Shown piece by piece: positions 1 to 8,960 of a DNA stretch of 64,000 nt; position 1 is the first letter of the stretch; each line of letters begins with the position of its first letter. The stretch lies in contig JBEKKT010000019.1 of assembly GCA_050010535.1 (NCBI GenBank), positions 5,000 through 68,999 on the forward strand, given 5' to 3'. Under the pieces are notes generated by a model. It did no database searches and was not told the origin of the DNA. It saw only the letters and a list, made by a program, of their open reading frames with translations. Source of the stretch: JAJRAG01 sp050010535. GTDB lineage: Archaea > Thermoplasmatota > Thermoplasmata > Methanomassiliicoccales > JACIVX01. The translations under genes were made by a program, and so were the position numbers.

Positions 1-3000
1 GCTCCCAGCCAGGTTCTGCTCTAACGGTAAACATTATGATTTGATCTTCATTGAAGGATGTGAGGCCAGACGTAGCGTTTAGTCCCAAGATGATCGGTGA
101 ATTCTCGTCGACTGTTATCTGCACCGCTTTCTGGGCTATCGCACCGTCGCTATCTCGGACAATCAATGTGACGGTGTAGTTACCATCATTCGCGTAGGTA
201 TGGGACGAATTCTGGATCGTTGAGCTATTTCCATCACCGAAGTTCCAAGACCAGCTCACAAGAGGGTCAAGAACATAGTGAGCAGATGTATCGGTGAAGT
301 TGACTTGTACGCCCTCCTTTGGATTGTTCGGGGCGTAGGTGAAATTCGCCACGGGGAGAATGTCCAACACACTTATCTCTTGCCAAGTCCTGTTAGATAT
401 GTGATCCTTATCCCAGACAGTCAGATTCACGCGGTACAAGCCAGAGAGATTGAATTTGTGCGTTATCGATGTTATGTTATTCGAAATTCCACCATCACCG
501 AACTCCCACCGCCGCCAGATTATCGGATCGTATCCTGGAACAGAAGTATCAGTGAATGTGATGGAACCTCCTTCCTTGATTGTCGAAGAGGAGTTCGTGA
601 ATGAGGCCGCTGGTCTTGTGTCAGCGATGTCGATTCCCTTGTTTGTAGTGTTGATCGTGCCTTCGGTGTCGGTTACTCTGAGAGCCACCTGGTAATGTCC
701 CCATTGAACATACGTGTGAATCGGATTCCGATTATTACTGAATTTTGAGTCCCCAAAGCTCCAGTTCCAGCTCTCAATGGGATGAAGGGGGTAACTAGAC
801 AAATCGATGAACGAGACAGGCTGCCCTTCGATCGGGGATGATGGAGACCAGGTGAAATTGGCCACCGGATATGTCTTAAGGATTGTAATTGTGAGATTGC
901 TCCAGTTCGACAGACCACCCCTGTCTGTCACCTCAAGCGAGACTTCATAAACGCCTGGTTTAAGGAAGCTGTGTGTCACCGATTCTCCCGTTGCGTTATC
1001 GGTTAAGTTGAATGTCCAAGAATATTGAAGAGAGCTCCGATCGGAGTAGGAATCGTTGCTGCCACTTCCGCTAAAGGTGATGTTCACTCCTTCTTTTTCC
1101 GTGTACTTCGAAGCGCTTGCATGGGCTACGGGGGCAAGGTTGTTCTGGAACCAGAGACTGAGAGAGAATGAGCTCCCTGATGAGGATGCGAAGTCCGCAC
1201 GTCCATCTCCGTTGATGTCCTGAGCGATTAGATCATTCGCCATCCCTCCAGTGGTGAAGTTCATGTTGTTTGTGAAGACACCGCTTCCCCGGTCCAGATA
1301 CAAGGCGATTTCGGGAGGGTTTCGGTACGAGACGATGAGGTCCGAAATTCCGTCGTCGTTCAAGTCCGTTGATCTAACCTTTAACCCCGTTTGATGAAGG
1401 TTGATGTTATACGTCCAGGGTTCTCCATCGTAGAAACCGTAATCGGGCTGGAGGAATACGTACGCCTTTGACGAATCGTTCGTCGCGCAAATATCCGATC
1501 TTCCGTCGCCATTGAAGTCACCAACAGCCATCGACGTCAAGATTGATTTCGACCCAGCAGTGAGATTCACATCTGGGAACTGAGAGTAGTAGTGGCCGAC
1601 TCCCCCCGAAGAAGAGCGGAAGAATAATTGAATCGTAGAGCTTCCTTCGGTGAGCGCCGCAATATCTCCGTTCGTTCCGTCTCCATTGAAATCCCCGATG
1701 TAGACCTCGGTGACGTTACCGGTCAGTCCGGTTTGAAGCGTCTCGCTTAGGGAAGGGCTGAAGTATGGTTGTGTTTCATTGTTGTAAAGTACGACTATGC
1801 CGCCCTTGCAACCAACTACGATATCGTCCACTGGCAATTGCTGGACTCGTCCAGTGACGATGCTGGAAGGATATGTCAACGAGAGTGTGACGTTAAGGGA
1901 GGGGAAGCGCTGTGTGTAGATCCCGCTAGATCCCATATAAATGCTCACGGAATTCGACTGAGTGTTGGCAACCACAAGATCGTCACTCGTCCCGGGGTCA
2001 AACGCTCCGAAGTCAACGCCGGATGGATCGTTCTGAGTCGCCAATTTGTTATTCCTATCTGAACCCAGCTCAAAGATAAGTACATCGTTCGTCGAAGGTG
2101 ATGTGGCGGCGATGGAGCACTTTCCGGTTTCAAAAGAGCCTGAAGCTAGACCGCTGGGAGGAGTGTAAGGTGCTATGAAATTCATATTTGCGTTGCCAAT
2201 CTTGCCGGAGGAAGGGAAGAACTGTTCGATGGTCTCTTCCCCATTTGTCTCTCCTCTCGCAAGCACCAGAACGTCGCCGATTGTGGGGAAGGAACTTGCG
2301 ATCAGGACCTTGACTACTCCCAGATTCACAGGGAATGTGTAATTTGGTTTCGAGTACCAGTTGTAGCTTGGGGACTCGAAGAACACTGACGCGTTGTTTC
2401 CGGCGCTCGATAAAGCGACCAAGTCTGTCGCGGCGTCCCCATTGATTTTGCCAAGAGCGATCGATGACAGACCAGAATAAGTCTGAATCAACTTGTTCGG
2501 TACCGATGGTAGCCCGCTTCCGGTGTTGTAATATAAATGAATCTTTGAGAGTGAGGACTCTGCCACCGCCAGATCTACCCTTCCATTGCCCGCGATGTCA
2601 GCCGTCTGGATGTCGACAATCGGTCCCACGACGGTTATTGTGGTACTATTTGACCAAGGATCCGTGGCGATGAGTGGCTGTTCTATCCAAACAACATCAG
2701 AACCGTTCTTGTTCCCAACTATTAGGTCGGTCCTTCCGTCACCGTTTATGTCACCCTTTGCGAGCAATCTGCTGTTCGTGAGTCCGGGGATGCTTATGTC
2801 CGTCGAATTGGAGAGACTCCCGAACGGATAGCGCCAAATGGTCACGTGGTCATCGGCGGTCGAAGGGTTGCCACTGCAGACAACGGCAACGTCGTTGTGT
2901 GAAGTACCACCAAAGTGTCCGACGAGAAGTTCGTACGGGTCACTGCCATAAAGATCCTTCGTGGTTGACTTTGTCGGGTCAAACTTGTTGACCTGATATA

Positions 3001-3481
3001 AAATAGTAATCTGTGGGGAGGAAGAAGATGACAGGTGACTCACAACTATGTCGTCCTTGCCATCACCCAGGTCTCCTATCGCTATGTTTCTGGGATCTTT
3101 CATTGTTGTTGAACAATTGATTCTCCAGGCGGTTGTACTGAATCCGCCGTCAGTCGTGCCATTCAATATTGTTATGTAATCGTTAATGTTGCTGATGTTG
3201 CTGATCAGGGCTAGATCGGTGAGTCCATCCCCGTTAAGGTCTCCGAATGCGAAGTCCCTAGGCCACTGGTCAAATTTCGTCGCATTTGAGTAAGTATCAA
3301 AAACAATCCCCCTCTGGAATATGATGTTTGGGTCGTATTGGTGGGAAGGGCTGAAAAGTGAATTGCCAATCTGACTAGTCCCAGAGTTTGCGCCTTCAAC
3401 ATTGTCACCTATTGGAATGGGCAATGAGAATGACACAAGTAGAAGAAACACGAGCAGACCCACCACGCCCATTTTCTTCAT
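1..3481 (-). CDS. Large secreted FG-GAP/VCBS repeat and PKD-domain surface protein (C-terminus beyond window)
   Basis: The reading frame is open from 3511 to the left edge, so the C-terminus is missing. In-frame ATGs lie at 3511, 3502 and 3481. I chose 3481 because the TATA box at 3521-3533 would place transcription start near 3499; it also gives a clean signal peptide (MKKMGVVGLLVFLLLVSF). Residues about 50-780 hold many FG-GAP/VCBS calcium-binding motifs such as GDLNGDGLTDLAL, GDINGDGRTDLIVG, GDFNGDGRSDICA and QDINGDGRADFAS, the blade loops of beta-propellers. Four PKD-type Ig-like domains follow from about residue 785, with cores such as YPVANFTWSP, RRWEFGDGG and WNFGDGNSS. About 1,160 residues are visible. 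The protein is probably exported and displayed outside the cell for adhesion or polysaccharide/protein binding. No catalytic domain is visible, but one could lie beyond the edge. Confidence 0.88.
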   Translation of the reverse strand, partial: MKKMGVVGLLVFLLLVSFSLPIPIGDNVEGANSGTSQIGNSLFSPSHQYDPNIIFQRGIVFDTYSNATKFDQWPRDFAFGDLNGDGLTDLALISNISNINDYITILNGTTDGGFSTTAWRINCSTTMKDPRNIAIGDLGDGKDDIVVSHLSSSSSPQITILYQVNKFDPTKSTTKDLYGSDPYELLVGHFGGTSHNDVAVVCSGNPSTADDHVTIWRYPFGSLSNSTDISIPGLTNSRLLAKGDINGDGRTDLIVGNKNGSDVVWIEQPLIATDPWSNSTTITVVGPIVDIQTADIAGNGRVDLAVAESSLSKIHLYYNTGSGLPSVPNKLIQTYSGLSSIALGKINGDAATDLVALSSAGNNASVFFESPSYNWYSKPNYTFPVNLGVVKVLIASSFPTIGDVLVLARGETNGEETIEQFFPSSGKIGNANMNFIAPYTPPSGLASGSFETGKCSIAATSPSTNDVLIFELGSDRNNKLATQNDPSGVDFGAFDPGTSDDLVVANTQSNSVSIYMGSSGIYTQRFPSLNVTLSLTYPSSIVTGRVQQLPVDDIVVGCKGGIVVLYNNETQPYFSPSLSETLQTGLTGNVTEVYIGDFNGDGTNGDIAALTEGSSTIQLFFRSSSGGVGHYYSQFPDVNLTAGSKSILTSMAVGDFNGDGRSDICATNDSSKAYVFLQPDYGFYDGEPWTYNINLHQTGLKVRSTDLNDDGISDLIVSYRNPPEIALYLDRGSGVFTNNMNFTTGGMANDLIAQDINGDGRADFASSSGSSFSLSLWFQNNLAPVAHASASKYTEKEGVNITFSGSGSNDSYSDRSSLQYSWTFNLTDNATGESVTHSFLKPGVYEVSLEVTDRGGLSNWSNLTITILKTYPVANFTWSPSSPIEGQPVSFIDLSSYPLHPIESWNWSFGDSKFSNNRNPIHTYVQWGHYQVALRVTDTEGTINTTNKGIDIADTRPAASFTNSSSTIKEGGSITFTDTSVPGYDPIIWRRWEFGDGGISNNITSITHKFNLSGLYRVNLTVWDKDHISNRTWQEISVLDILPVANFTYAPNNPKEGVQVNFTDTSAHYVLDPLVSWSWNFGDGNSSTIQNSSHTYANDGNYTVTLIVRDSDGAIAQKAVQITVDENSPIILGLNATSGLTSFNEDQIIMFTVRAEPGWE

Positions 3482-3520
3482 TGGAACCACGGTCGGCTGC
3501 ATTACAAACATCCTATTCAG

Positions 3521-3533
3521 TATATAAATTTAT
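3521..3533 (-). promoter_or_regulatory. TATA box for the FG-GAP/PKD protein gene
   Basis: On the minus strand the bases read TAAATTTATATA, a good archaeal TATA element. Transcription would begin about 25 bases downstream, near 3499. This supports translation from the ATG at 3481 over the two upstream ATGs. Confidence 0.5.
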
Positions 3534-3675
3534 TTAGGTCTGGACAATTATTATTGCGACTGGATTCTCGGTAGACCTTTGAAAAAGAGACTCTAGTTGA
3601 GTGAAGTGTCTCCGGACCATTATCACCAACCAGAATCTCCTCGAATAATCAGCAACGAGAATTTGAAAATAAACC

Positions 3676-3684
3676 GTATATACC
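3676..3684 (+). promoter_or_regulatory. TATA box for the HTH regulator gene
   Basis: GTATATACC is centred about 26 bases before the ATG at 3707, so transcription and translation would start at nearly the same base (leaderless mRNA). Confidence 0.5.
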
Positions 3685-3706
3685 CACGAACTTGTGATGA
3701 TTATCC

Positions 3707-4051
3707 ATGATGTTAGAAGGGATGGACTTCCAGATTCCTCGTTTGACCTGCGACGAGGATACGGGACGGATACTTTCCTTCATCTCGTTGCGTCCCAGCT
3801 GCGTGAGGGAGATCTCTAGGATGCTCGGTATCCCCATGGCAAGGTGCTATAGGCGCATTCGGGAGATGGAGGAAAGGAACCTAGTGAAAAGGGATGGAGA
3901 CAAGAGGGACGGAGCCGATGTGTACCGGTCGAACCTGCGGTTCTTCCGATTGATGATCGAAGGGGAGCACCTCTGTCAGGAGCTTGAGTTCGAGGATGGC
4001 AGCAGGAAGACCTTCGATCTCGATGTCGGACCGTTGATGGGAGAGGCCTGA
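3707..4051 (+). CDS. Winged helix-turn-helix DNA-binding protein
   Basis: This 114-residue protein has a helix-turn-helix around residues 28-60: SLRPSCVREISRMLGIPMAR followed by CYRRIREMEERNLV. A charged wing (KRDGDKRDGADVYRS) and a short C-terminal strand region come after. The organisation is that of ArsR/MarR-like archaeal transcription regulators. No ligand or metal site is evident in the C-terminal 40 residues. A TATA element GTATATACC at 3676-3684 lies 25-30 bases before the ATG, so the message is probably leaderless. The target is unknown. The gene stands alone between the divergent surface-protein gene and the M50 protease gene and could regulate either. Confidence 0.75.
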   Translation: MMLEGMDFQIPRLTCDEDTGRILSFISLRPSCVREISRMLGIPMARCYRRIREMEERNLVKRDGDKRDGADVYRSNLRFFRLMIEGEHLCQELEFEDGSRKTFDLDVGPLMGEA

Positions 4052-4183
4052 CGATACCCACGAAAAGTCGGCTTGAGACAGCTCCTGCACGATGTGCTTA
4101 GCAGGAAAAGCCATCATCCAGATTCATTCATCTAGTACGTTCGCCGAACTGTTAAATATGGCACTGCTAGTATAGAATGCCGC

Positions 4184-5311
4184 ATGCGGACATCGATGCG
4201 CATGGGGACCATAATGGGCATCCCCATTTACTTCCACTTCACCTTCCTCTTCATCATTCCGATCTTTGCCGCTGTTTTCGCGTTCACCGCCGATAACATC
4301 TTTGGAATAGCTCTCGGCTACTACGGCCTTGATACCTCGCTACTTGCAAAGATGATTCTAGGTACGATTTGTGCTCTCTTGTTCTTCTTCACGATCCTTT
4401 TGCACGAGCTTGGTCACTCCTACGTCGCTCTGAGACACGGATACAGGATTCGTAGCATCACACTGCTGATTTTCGGAGGCGTGGCCCAGATGGAGGACAC
4501 TCCCAAGAAGCCCGCCGTCGAAGGGTGGATGTCTTTCGTCGGTCCCGCAACCAGCTTCCTGATTGGCCTGATTCTCACGCCATTCTTCTTTGCAATCGAG
4601 GGTATGAGAGACCCGGGCGTTGGGCTTCAGGCTTTCCAGATAACGTGTGGCATACTGGGCTTTTATAACATACTGCTCGGCGCTTTCAACCTCATCCCGG
4701 CATTTCCTATGGATGGGGGAAGGATCCTTCGTTCGCTACTGGTGAGGAGAATGGGCATGCTGAGAGCGACGGAGATCGCTGTCAAGGTGGGAAGAGTCTT
4801 CGCAATCGGTATGGTCATCGTGGGATTATTTACACTCTACATTTTTGTTGTCTTCATCGGTTTCTTCATCTATGTCGGGGCATCAGAGGAGGAGAGCATA
4901 ACGAAGTTCAACTTGGCCCTGGAGGGAGTCAAAGTGGAGGAAATCATGAACCCGGACGTCTTCTGGGTCGCGCCATCGATGACCTTGAATCAGGTCTTGG
5001 TGAGAATGATGCGAGAACACAGGACCTCGTTCCCGGTCGTCGAGGACAGATCCCTTGTCGGGGTCGTCTCGGCCGTCCAGATAGAGCATGTCCCAGAAGA
5101 CAAGAGGGACAGCGTCACGGCAGGTGAGATTGCAGACCGGACTCCGGCCCACGTGAGAGAGTACGTCGACGCGACCGAGATCTTGAAGGCGTTATCGGAC
5201 AAAAAGGACTTCGTTGTGGTCCTGGACGAACACAACGAGTTCGTCGGGAGCATCACGAAGGACGAGCTCCTAAGCATTGTCACGGTCCTCGACGTCAAGA
5301 AGGGTCTTTAG
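4184..5311 (+). CDS. Site-2 protease family (M50) membrane metalloprotease with C-terminal CBS pair
   Basis: A 375-residue polytopic membrane protein. Residues about 10-60 form the first hydrophobic hairpin. The zinc-binding HELGH motif (LLHELGHSYVALRHGY) is near residue 75, and the third-ligand motif AFPMDGGRILRSL is near 175. The topology and motifs are those of SpoIVFB/Rv2869-type site-2 proteases that cut substrates within the membrane. Residues about 250-375 form two CBS domains, which usually bind adenine nucleotides and gate activity. A TTAAATAT box at 4152-4159 places transcription start close to the ATG (leaderless). The substrate cannot be told from context. Confidence 0.92.
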   Translation: MRTSMRMGTIMGIPIYFHFTFLFIIPIFAAVFAFTADNIFGIALGYYGLDTSLLAKMILGTICALLFFFTILLHELGHSYVALRHGYRIRSITLLIFGGVAQMEDTPKKPAVEGWMSFVGPATSFLIGLILTPFFFAIEGMRDPGVGLQAFQITCGILGFYNILLGAFNLIPAFPMDGGRILRSLLVRRMGMLRATEIAVKVGRVFAIGMVIVGLFTLYIFVVFIGFFIYVGASEEESITKFNLALEGVKVEEIMNPDVFWVAPSMTLNQVLVRMMREHRTSFPVVEDRSLVGVVSAVQIEHVPEDKRDSVTAGEIADRTPAHVREYVDATEILKALSDKKDFVVVLDEHNEFVGSITKDELLSIVTVLDVKKGL

Positions 5312-5329
5312 GGAACTGCTTGGATGCGA

Positions 5330-5611
5330 TCACTGTTGTTCGTGGGCGGACTCGACTATCGCATAGAATTCCTCGGCAATCGCCTTGACATTCTCCTTGC
5401 TTTCGGCTGGGCTGACCATCATTCTGCCATTCTTGTAGAGGATTGTCTCTGTCCCACCTCTCGAGGCCCTCACCATCACACCGGGGTCCTTGACCTCGAA
5501 TCCCTTCGATCTCAAGATCTCAGCACATCTTTCGAGGTCGTATCTGACGACCTCTAGGGGGACCACTGACATAGCATCCTTCTTGCAGAGACTAACGACT
5601 TTGAACCTCAT
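5330..5611 (-). CDS. Small conserved archaeal protein, TBP-like half-domain (function unknown)
   Basis: This 93-residue protein overlaps the end of the upstream UPF0200 gene by 20 bases, so the two are probably co-translated. The C-terminal half (TILYKNGRMMVSPAESKEN then VKAIAEEFYAIVE) has the strand-turn-strand-helix look of a TATA-binding-protein half-fold, but I cannot prove this from sequence. The N-terminal half carries VVSLCKKDAMSVVPLEVVRYDL and a helix. No catalytic residues stand out. Coding bias and the operon overlap support a real gene. Confidence 0.68.
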   Translation of the reverse strand: MRFKVVSLCKKDAMSVVPLEVVRYDLERCAEILRSKGFEVKDPGVMVRASRGGTETILYKNGRMMVSPAESKENVKAIAEEFYAIVESAHEQQ

Positions 5612-6146
5612 GCTCGCTCAGTTCTCTCAGCAGCTCCTCGACGTCTCCTTTGAACTCATCGAGGGTACCTTCGTTCACGATCATCCTGTCAGCTAGTGCG
5701 ATAAGGCTGCCCAGTCCCCAGCTCAGCTCACGGCGATCTCTTTCCGAGAATTGATCTCGGTTCTCAGGCGCATCCTTCCTGTTCCTCAACCGGAGCCTCC
5801 AATAACGGGTCTCCGGAGATGCGTGTATCGCCATCACCACGACACCTTCTCCGAAAGCCTTCTTGAAGACCTCGAGCTCCGCCTCCCCTCGGCAGCCGTC
5901 GATGACGGTCATCTCGTTCTTCACTAGTTCGACCGTTCTCTTTGCCCAAATGCCGTATCCGTACTTCTCCCTCTCCGAATGGGCGAACCCTCCTACGCTC
6001 TTGTCATCTGATGGGAGTCTCATTCTCGAGGCTTCCGCCCTGACCACATCCCCCATCCTGATGACCTCGAAACCCACTCTCCTCGAAACATCGACGAACT
6101 CCTCCTTGCCAGCTCCGGGCATCCCCGTGATTATGAGCAACCTCAC
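5592..6146 (-). CDS. UPF0200-family P-loop nucleotide kinase-like protein
   Basis: A 184-residue P-loop protein starting at GTG 6146. The phosphate-binding loop is GMPGAGKEE near residue 8, so the usual Ser/Thr after Lys is Glu. The next conserved block is VIRMGDVVRAEA, and a LID-like Arg-rich stretch (YWRLRLRNRKDAPENRDQF) follows around residue 117. These match the archaeal UPF0200 family (COG0237-related), often annotated as a dephospho-CoA kinase or adenylate kinase relative; its substrate is not established. As I remember, relatives are also lax at the post-Lys position. It forms an operon with the 93-residue gene at 5330 and perhaps with the small gene upstream. Confidence 0.82.
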   Translation of the reverse strand: MRLLIITGMPGAGKEEFVDVSRRVGFEVIRMGDVVRAEASRMRLPSDDKSVGGFAHSEREKYGYGIWAKRTVELVKNEMTVIDGCRGEAELEVFKKAFGEGVVVMAIHASPETRYWRLRLRNRKDAPENRDQFSERDRRELSWGLGSLIALADRMIVNEGTLDEFKGDVEELLRELSEHEVQSR

Positions 6147-6185
6147 GATCTCTCACCGCGCTACCTGAAGCACCATCTTTCCACT

Positions 6186-6434
6186 TCATCCAAGCAAGGA
6201 CCTGGCTACACTGCCAAGTCTAGCCGGTTCGACCTCAAGCTCCGTGCATGTCCTTATCGTTTCCGAGATTTGGCCTTTGTCCAAGCGGATTCTCGCCGCA
6301 TACCTTGGACATACGCCGAGAACGAACACGAGCGTGATCGTCTCCTCTTCTCCCCCGTTCGGTGCGAAGGGGCTGAACACATCGGGCCGACAAGCCCCGG
6401 GCACCGTCGGAAGAGTGCTCACATTCATCGTCAT
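6186..6434 (-). CDS. Small protein of unknown function
   Basis: I do not recognise this 82-residue protein. It reads MTMNVSTLPTVPGACRPDVF, then a Gly/Glu turn, a hydrophobic core ETITLVFVLGVCPRYAARI and a C-terminal helix-rich segment (LDKGQISETIRTCTEL). The core pattern and charge distribution look like a folded protein. An AATAAATCA element near 6458-6466 would put transcription start next to the ATG at 6434; a GTG at 6443 and an ATG at 6428 are alternatives. It lies 39 bases upstream of the UPF0200 gene on the same strand. The opposite strand has an overlapping frame that ends in an AT-rich repeat, which I consider non-coding. Confidence 0.5.
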   Translation of the reverse strand: MTMNVSTLPTVPGACRPDVFSPFAPNGGEEETITLVFVLGVCPRYAARIRLDKGQISETIRTCTELEVEPARLGSVARSLLG

Positions 6435-6474
6435 CCAGTCCACCGTGTTCGTCTTAATGATTTATTCATTATTT

Positions 6475-6508
6475 ATCATTATTCAGCATCGATCATTATT
6501 CAGCATCG
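6475..6508. repeat. Tandem 17-base direct repeat
   Basis: ATCATTATTCAGCATCG occurs twice, back to back and without mismatch. It sits in the AT-rich divergent intergenic region just upstream of the TATA-like element serving the gene ending at 6186. It could be a duplicated regulator site or a chance duplication. Otherwise the 6444-6699 gap holds only promoter-like AT-rich sequence. Confidence 0.6.
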
Positions 6509-6699
6509 GCGCGCCACGCTTGCGACGTCCCGTTCCATCTTCGGATTGAACCCTTACGCATCGCTACTCCGCGACATCTAGCCAGGGAGATTCCAAGAAA
6601 AGAGAAAGGGTTAAATGCACTTTCACTTATTTCTCAAAGAGCAGCCTTTATGCTGGGTGGGAGCATCAATCTGATCGGCATCGTCGGAGGAATGATCCG

Positions 6700-7089
6700 T
6701 TGCAGCCTGTGAAGTCCGTCGAGAATGTTCTTGAAGAGATTATTCTTGACCAATTTGTCAAAGATGCTCAAATTCAAAGCGTATCAATCGTCTCGAAGAC
6801 GGGGCTGATGGTGGCGGGCAGGGCTACTCCGACCTCGAGGGCTGAGACATTCTCTGCCATGGCTGCCATTATATTCTCCTCGGCCGAGTCCACGAGGACA
6901 GACCTCTTGAAGGACAAAGTAGATCACGTCATGGTCGCCTTCAAAAGCACGAAGATGTTAATCGCGGAGGTCAGCTCCAGCCTCTTGATCGTCGTCACGG
7001 CCGATAAGGCGGCGGACGATCAGAGAGTCTTGGACGACATGCAGAAGGCCATCACGCGGACGAAGGAAGAGCTTGTCTGGCTCAGATGA
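6700..7089 (+). CDS. Roadblock/LC7-domain protein
   Basis: This 129-residue protein starts at TTG 6700, nine bases after GGAGG; a GTG at 6709 is an alternative. The sequence SVSIVSKTGLMVAGRATP followed by ETFSAMAAIIFSSAESTRTDLL and HVMVAFKSTKMLIAEVSSSL is a full roadblock/LC7 fold (Pfam Robl_LC7). In archaea and bacteria such proteins bind or regulate small Ras-like GTPases (MglB type) or act in chemosensory and motility switching. No GTPase gene is adjacent, so the partner must be elsewhere. The gene is monocistronic; the next gene (pyrI) converges on it with one intervening base. Confidence 0.88.
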   Translation: MQPVKSVENVLEEIILDQFVKDAQIQSVSIVSKTGLMVAGRATPTSRAETFSAMAAIIFSSAESTRTDLLKDKVDHVMVAFKSTKMLIAEVSSSLLIVVTADKAADDQRVLDDMQKAITRTKEELVWLR

Positions 7090-7090
7090 C

Positions 7091-7549
7091 CTAGATGATG
7101 TGCTCCGAGATGTCCTCTAATATTCTGTCACAATAGATGCATCTCAGCACCGAGGGATTCTGTGACTCGACAGTAAATTCCGATTCGACTGGTTCTGCCA
7201 GGTTCGTTATGCAATTGGGATTGCCGCATCTGACGATGCCTCTGACCACCTCGGGGAGCTTCACCCTGTACTTCTCCGCCACATTGAAGTCCCTGATTAT
7301 GTTTATCGTCGCCCTCGGCGAGATCAAAGCTATCTTGTCGACCTCTTTCGGATCGAGCTCCCTGTCCTCTACCTTGACGACGTCCTTCCATCCAGCTTTC
7401 TTCGACGGAACATGCATGAGCACGCTCACCGTGGATCGGACGTTCTCCCCGTTCACGCCTATGATCCTCAGTACCTTCAGTGCCATGCCGCATTCGATGT
7501 GATCGATGACCGTTCCGTTCCGTATCGGGGTAACCCTAAAATCCTTCAT
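7091..7549 (-). CDS. pyrI: Aspartate carbamoyltransferase regulatory subunit PyrI
   Basis: A 152-residue protein with the two PyrI domains: the N-terminal allosteric nucleotide-binding domain (IRNGTVIDHIECGMALKVL, then KIALISPRATINIIRDF) and the C-terminal zinc domain with four cysteines (CGNPNC and CIYC) that contacts the catalytic subunit. It makes aspartate transcarbamoylase sensitive to ATP/CTP and sets flux into pyrimidine synthesis. Its start overlaps the pyrB stop by 14 bases, giving the usual archaeal pyrBI order. Confidence 0.97.
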   Translation of the reverse strand: MKDFRVTPIRNGTVIDHIECGMALKVLRIIGVNGENVRSTVSVLMHVPSKKAGWKDVVKVEDRELDPKEVDKIALISPRATINIIRDFNVAEKYRVKLPEVVRGIVRCGNPNCITNLAEPVESEFTVESQNPSVLRCIYCDRILEDISEHII

Positions 7550-8480
7550 TCGATTCAGCTCCTAGGACAAGTAGTAAAATTGCCATCCTGACGGGGACGC
7601 CGTTGAAAGCTTGCTGGAAGTATCTGGCATGGGGGGTGTTGTCGACCTCCGGCGCGATTTCATCGATCCTCGGAAGGGGGTGCATGACGATGAGATCCTT
7701 CTTCGCCTCCCTCAGCAAGTTCTTGTCGATTCTGTAAGATCCCGCGACCTTCAGATACTCGCTGGGGTCGGGGAACCGTTCCCTCTGTATCCTTGTGACA
7801 TATAAAACATCAGCTTGAGGGATCACGTCGTCGATCTTCGAGACGAGCTTGGGCTTGTTCCCCAGCTTCTCTACTTCCTTGACCGTCTCCCTCGGCATCT
7901 GGAGGTTCTGCGGCGCAACGAACGTCAGCTCGGCCCCAAGAAGAGAAAGCGCTTCTGCAAGAGAGTGGGCGGTCCTCCCGTACTTCAGGTCCCCCACCAT
8001 TGCGATGTGCATTCCCTCTATCTTTCCTTTCTCCCTTCTGATAGTGAATAAGTCAAGAAGCGTCTGAGTGGGATGCTGGCCTGCTCCGTCTCCCGCATTT
8101 ATCACGGGTTTCGTCGAGAAGTGTGCTGCCAGTCTTGCTGCTCCCTCATGAGGGTGCCTCAGGACGATCACGTCCGAGTATGACTCGACCATCCTGATAG
8201 TATCTGCTAGCGTCTCCCCTTTAGCCACGGAAGTCATCGCCGGATACGCCACGTCGATGACCCTTCCACCCAATCTGACCATGGCACTCTCGAAGGAGAG
8301 CCGGGTTCTTGTCGAAGGTTCGAAGAAGAGGTTCGCCAGTATGCGCCCGTCAAGGGCCCTCGTGTACTTCTCCCCCCTCGCATAGGGGATCATCCTCTCC
8401 GAGAGCTCCAGGACCTTTTCAATCCGCTCCTTCGAAAGGTCCCGGATCGAGACGACGTCAGAGCCTTTGAAGTGGTTCAT
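7536..8480 (-). CDS. pyrB: Aspartate carbamoyltransferase catalytic subunit PyrB
   Basis: This catalyses carbamoyl phosphate + aspartate to N-carbamoylaspartate, the committed step of pyrimidine synthesis, in the cytoplasm. The frame extends upstream, but I place the start at ATG 8480 (MNHFKGSDVVSIRDLSK), giving 314 residues, the family length. A TATA-like ATATAGG (8508-8514 region) lies about 27 bases upstream. Motifs: FFEPSTRTRLSFES (carbamoyl-phosphate binding, about residue 50), HPHEGAARLA, GDGAGQHPTQTLLD and DLKYGRT. The upstream extension is low-complexity Arg/Glu sequence and not part of the enzyme. Confidence 0.97.
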   Translation of the reverse strand: MNHFKGSDVVSIRDLSKERIEKVLELSERMIPYARGEKYTRALDGRILANLFFEPSTRTRLSFESAMVRLGGRVIDVAYPAMTSVAKGETLADTIRMVESYSDVIVLRHPHEGAARLAAHFSTKPVINAGDGAGQHPTQTLLDLFTIRREKGKIEGMHIAMVGDLKYGRTAHSLAEALSLLGAELTFVAPQNLQMPRETVKEVEKLGNKPKLVSKIDDVIPQADVLYVTRIQRERFPDPSEYLKVAGSYRIDKNLLREAKKDLIVMHPLPRIDEIAPEVDNTPHARYFQQAFNGVPVRMAILLLVLGAESNEGF

Positions 8481-8554
8481 GCTGCTCAACTCTGAATAAC
8501 CTCGTACCCTATATGACCCCTTCGATTGGGCCTGGTCATCGAAAAACGAGCATC

Positions 8555-8899
8555 TCAGAACCCCTCTTCGAAGCTTATAAGGGCTTGCTTCATCTTCTCG
8601 TGCCAGTTCTCCACGCAATGCTCTAGCTTCTTCCTCAGCTCGGTTCTGTCGACGGCGGCATAAACGTGATAGTACCCGCCTCTCTCGAGGGCCTTCGTCT
8701 CCCGGTAGCACATACCGCACGACATGAGCTTCTGCAGAGCTCGATAGACGGTGCTTCTCTCTTTCCCGAGGATCTTTGCCAGATCGTCTGCTCGGACCGG
8801 ACCTGTTTGGGACAGTCTTCTATACACTTCCAGCTCGAACTCTTTCAGGTTATACGCGCACCTCATCAGATCCTGGCATGACGAGACATCTGTCATCAT
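8555..8899 (-). CDS. TrmB-type HTH transcriptional regulator
   Basis: Starting at ATG 8899 (or 8896) this is a 114-residue protein. Residues about 15-85 form a winged helix: ELEVYRRLSQTGPVRADDLA, then KILGKERSTVYRALQKLMS, as in TrmB/Sugar-binding or MarR-like archaeal regulators. A short Cys-containing stretch (CGMCYRETKALERGG) and a C-terminal helix (KLEHCVENWHEKMKQAL) follow. Four cysteines (SSCQDL, MRCAY, CGMC) could sense redox state or sulfur, which is inference. It is transcribed divergently from the tusA-dsrE cluster, and a perfect palindrome lies between them, so it is the first candidate for controlling that cluster. Confidence 0.82.
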   Translation of the reverse strand: MMTDVSSCQDLMRCAYNLKEFELEVYRRLSQTGPVRADDLAKILGKERSTVYRALQKLMSCGMCYRETKALERGGYYHVYAAVDRTELRKKLEHCVENWHEKMKQALISFEEGF

Positions 8900-8960
8900 T
8901 CCTTCTGGCAACAAGCGCTTAACCCCGATTCTTCCTCTCGAAATCCTTATAAACAAGTGG

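Noticed and set aside
6244..6549. 101-residue plus-strand frame over the AT-rich repeat
   Set aside because: Runs through the tandem repeat and promoter; the opposing 82-residue frame has better composition and a TATA box.
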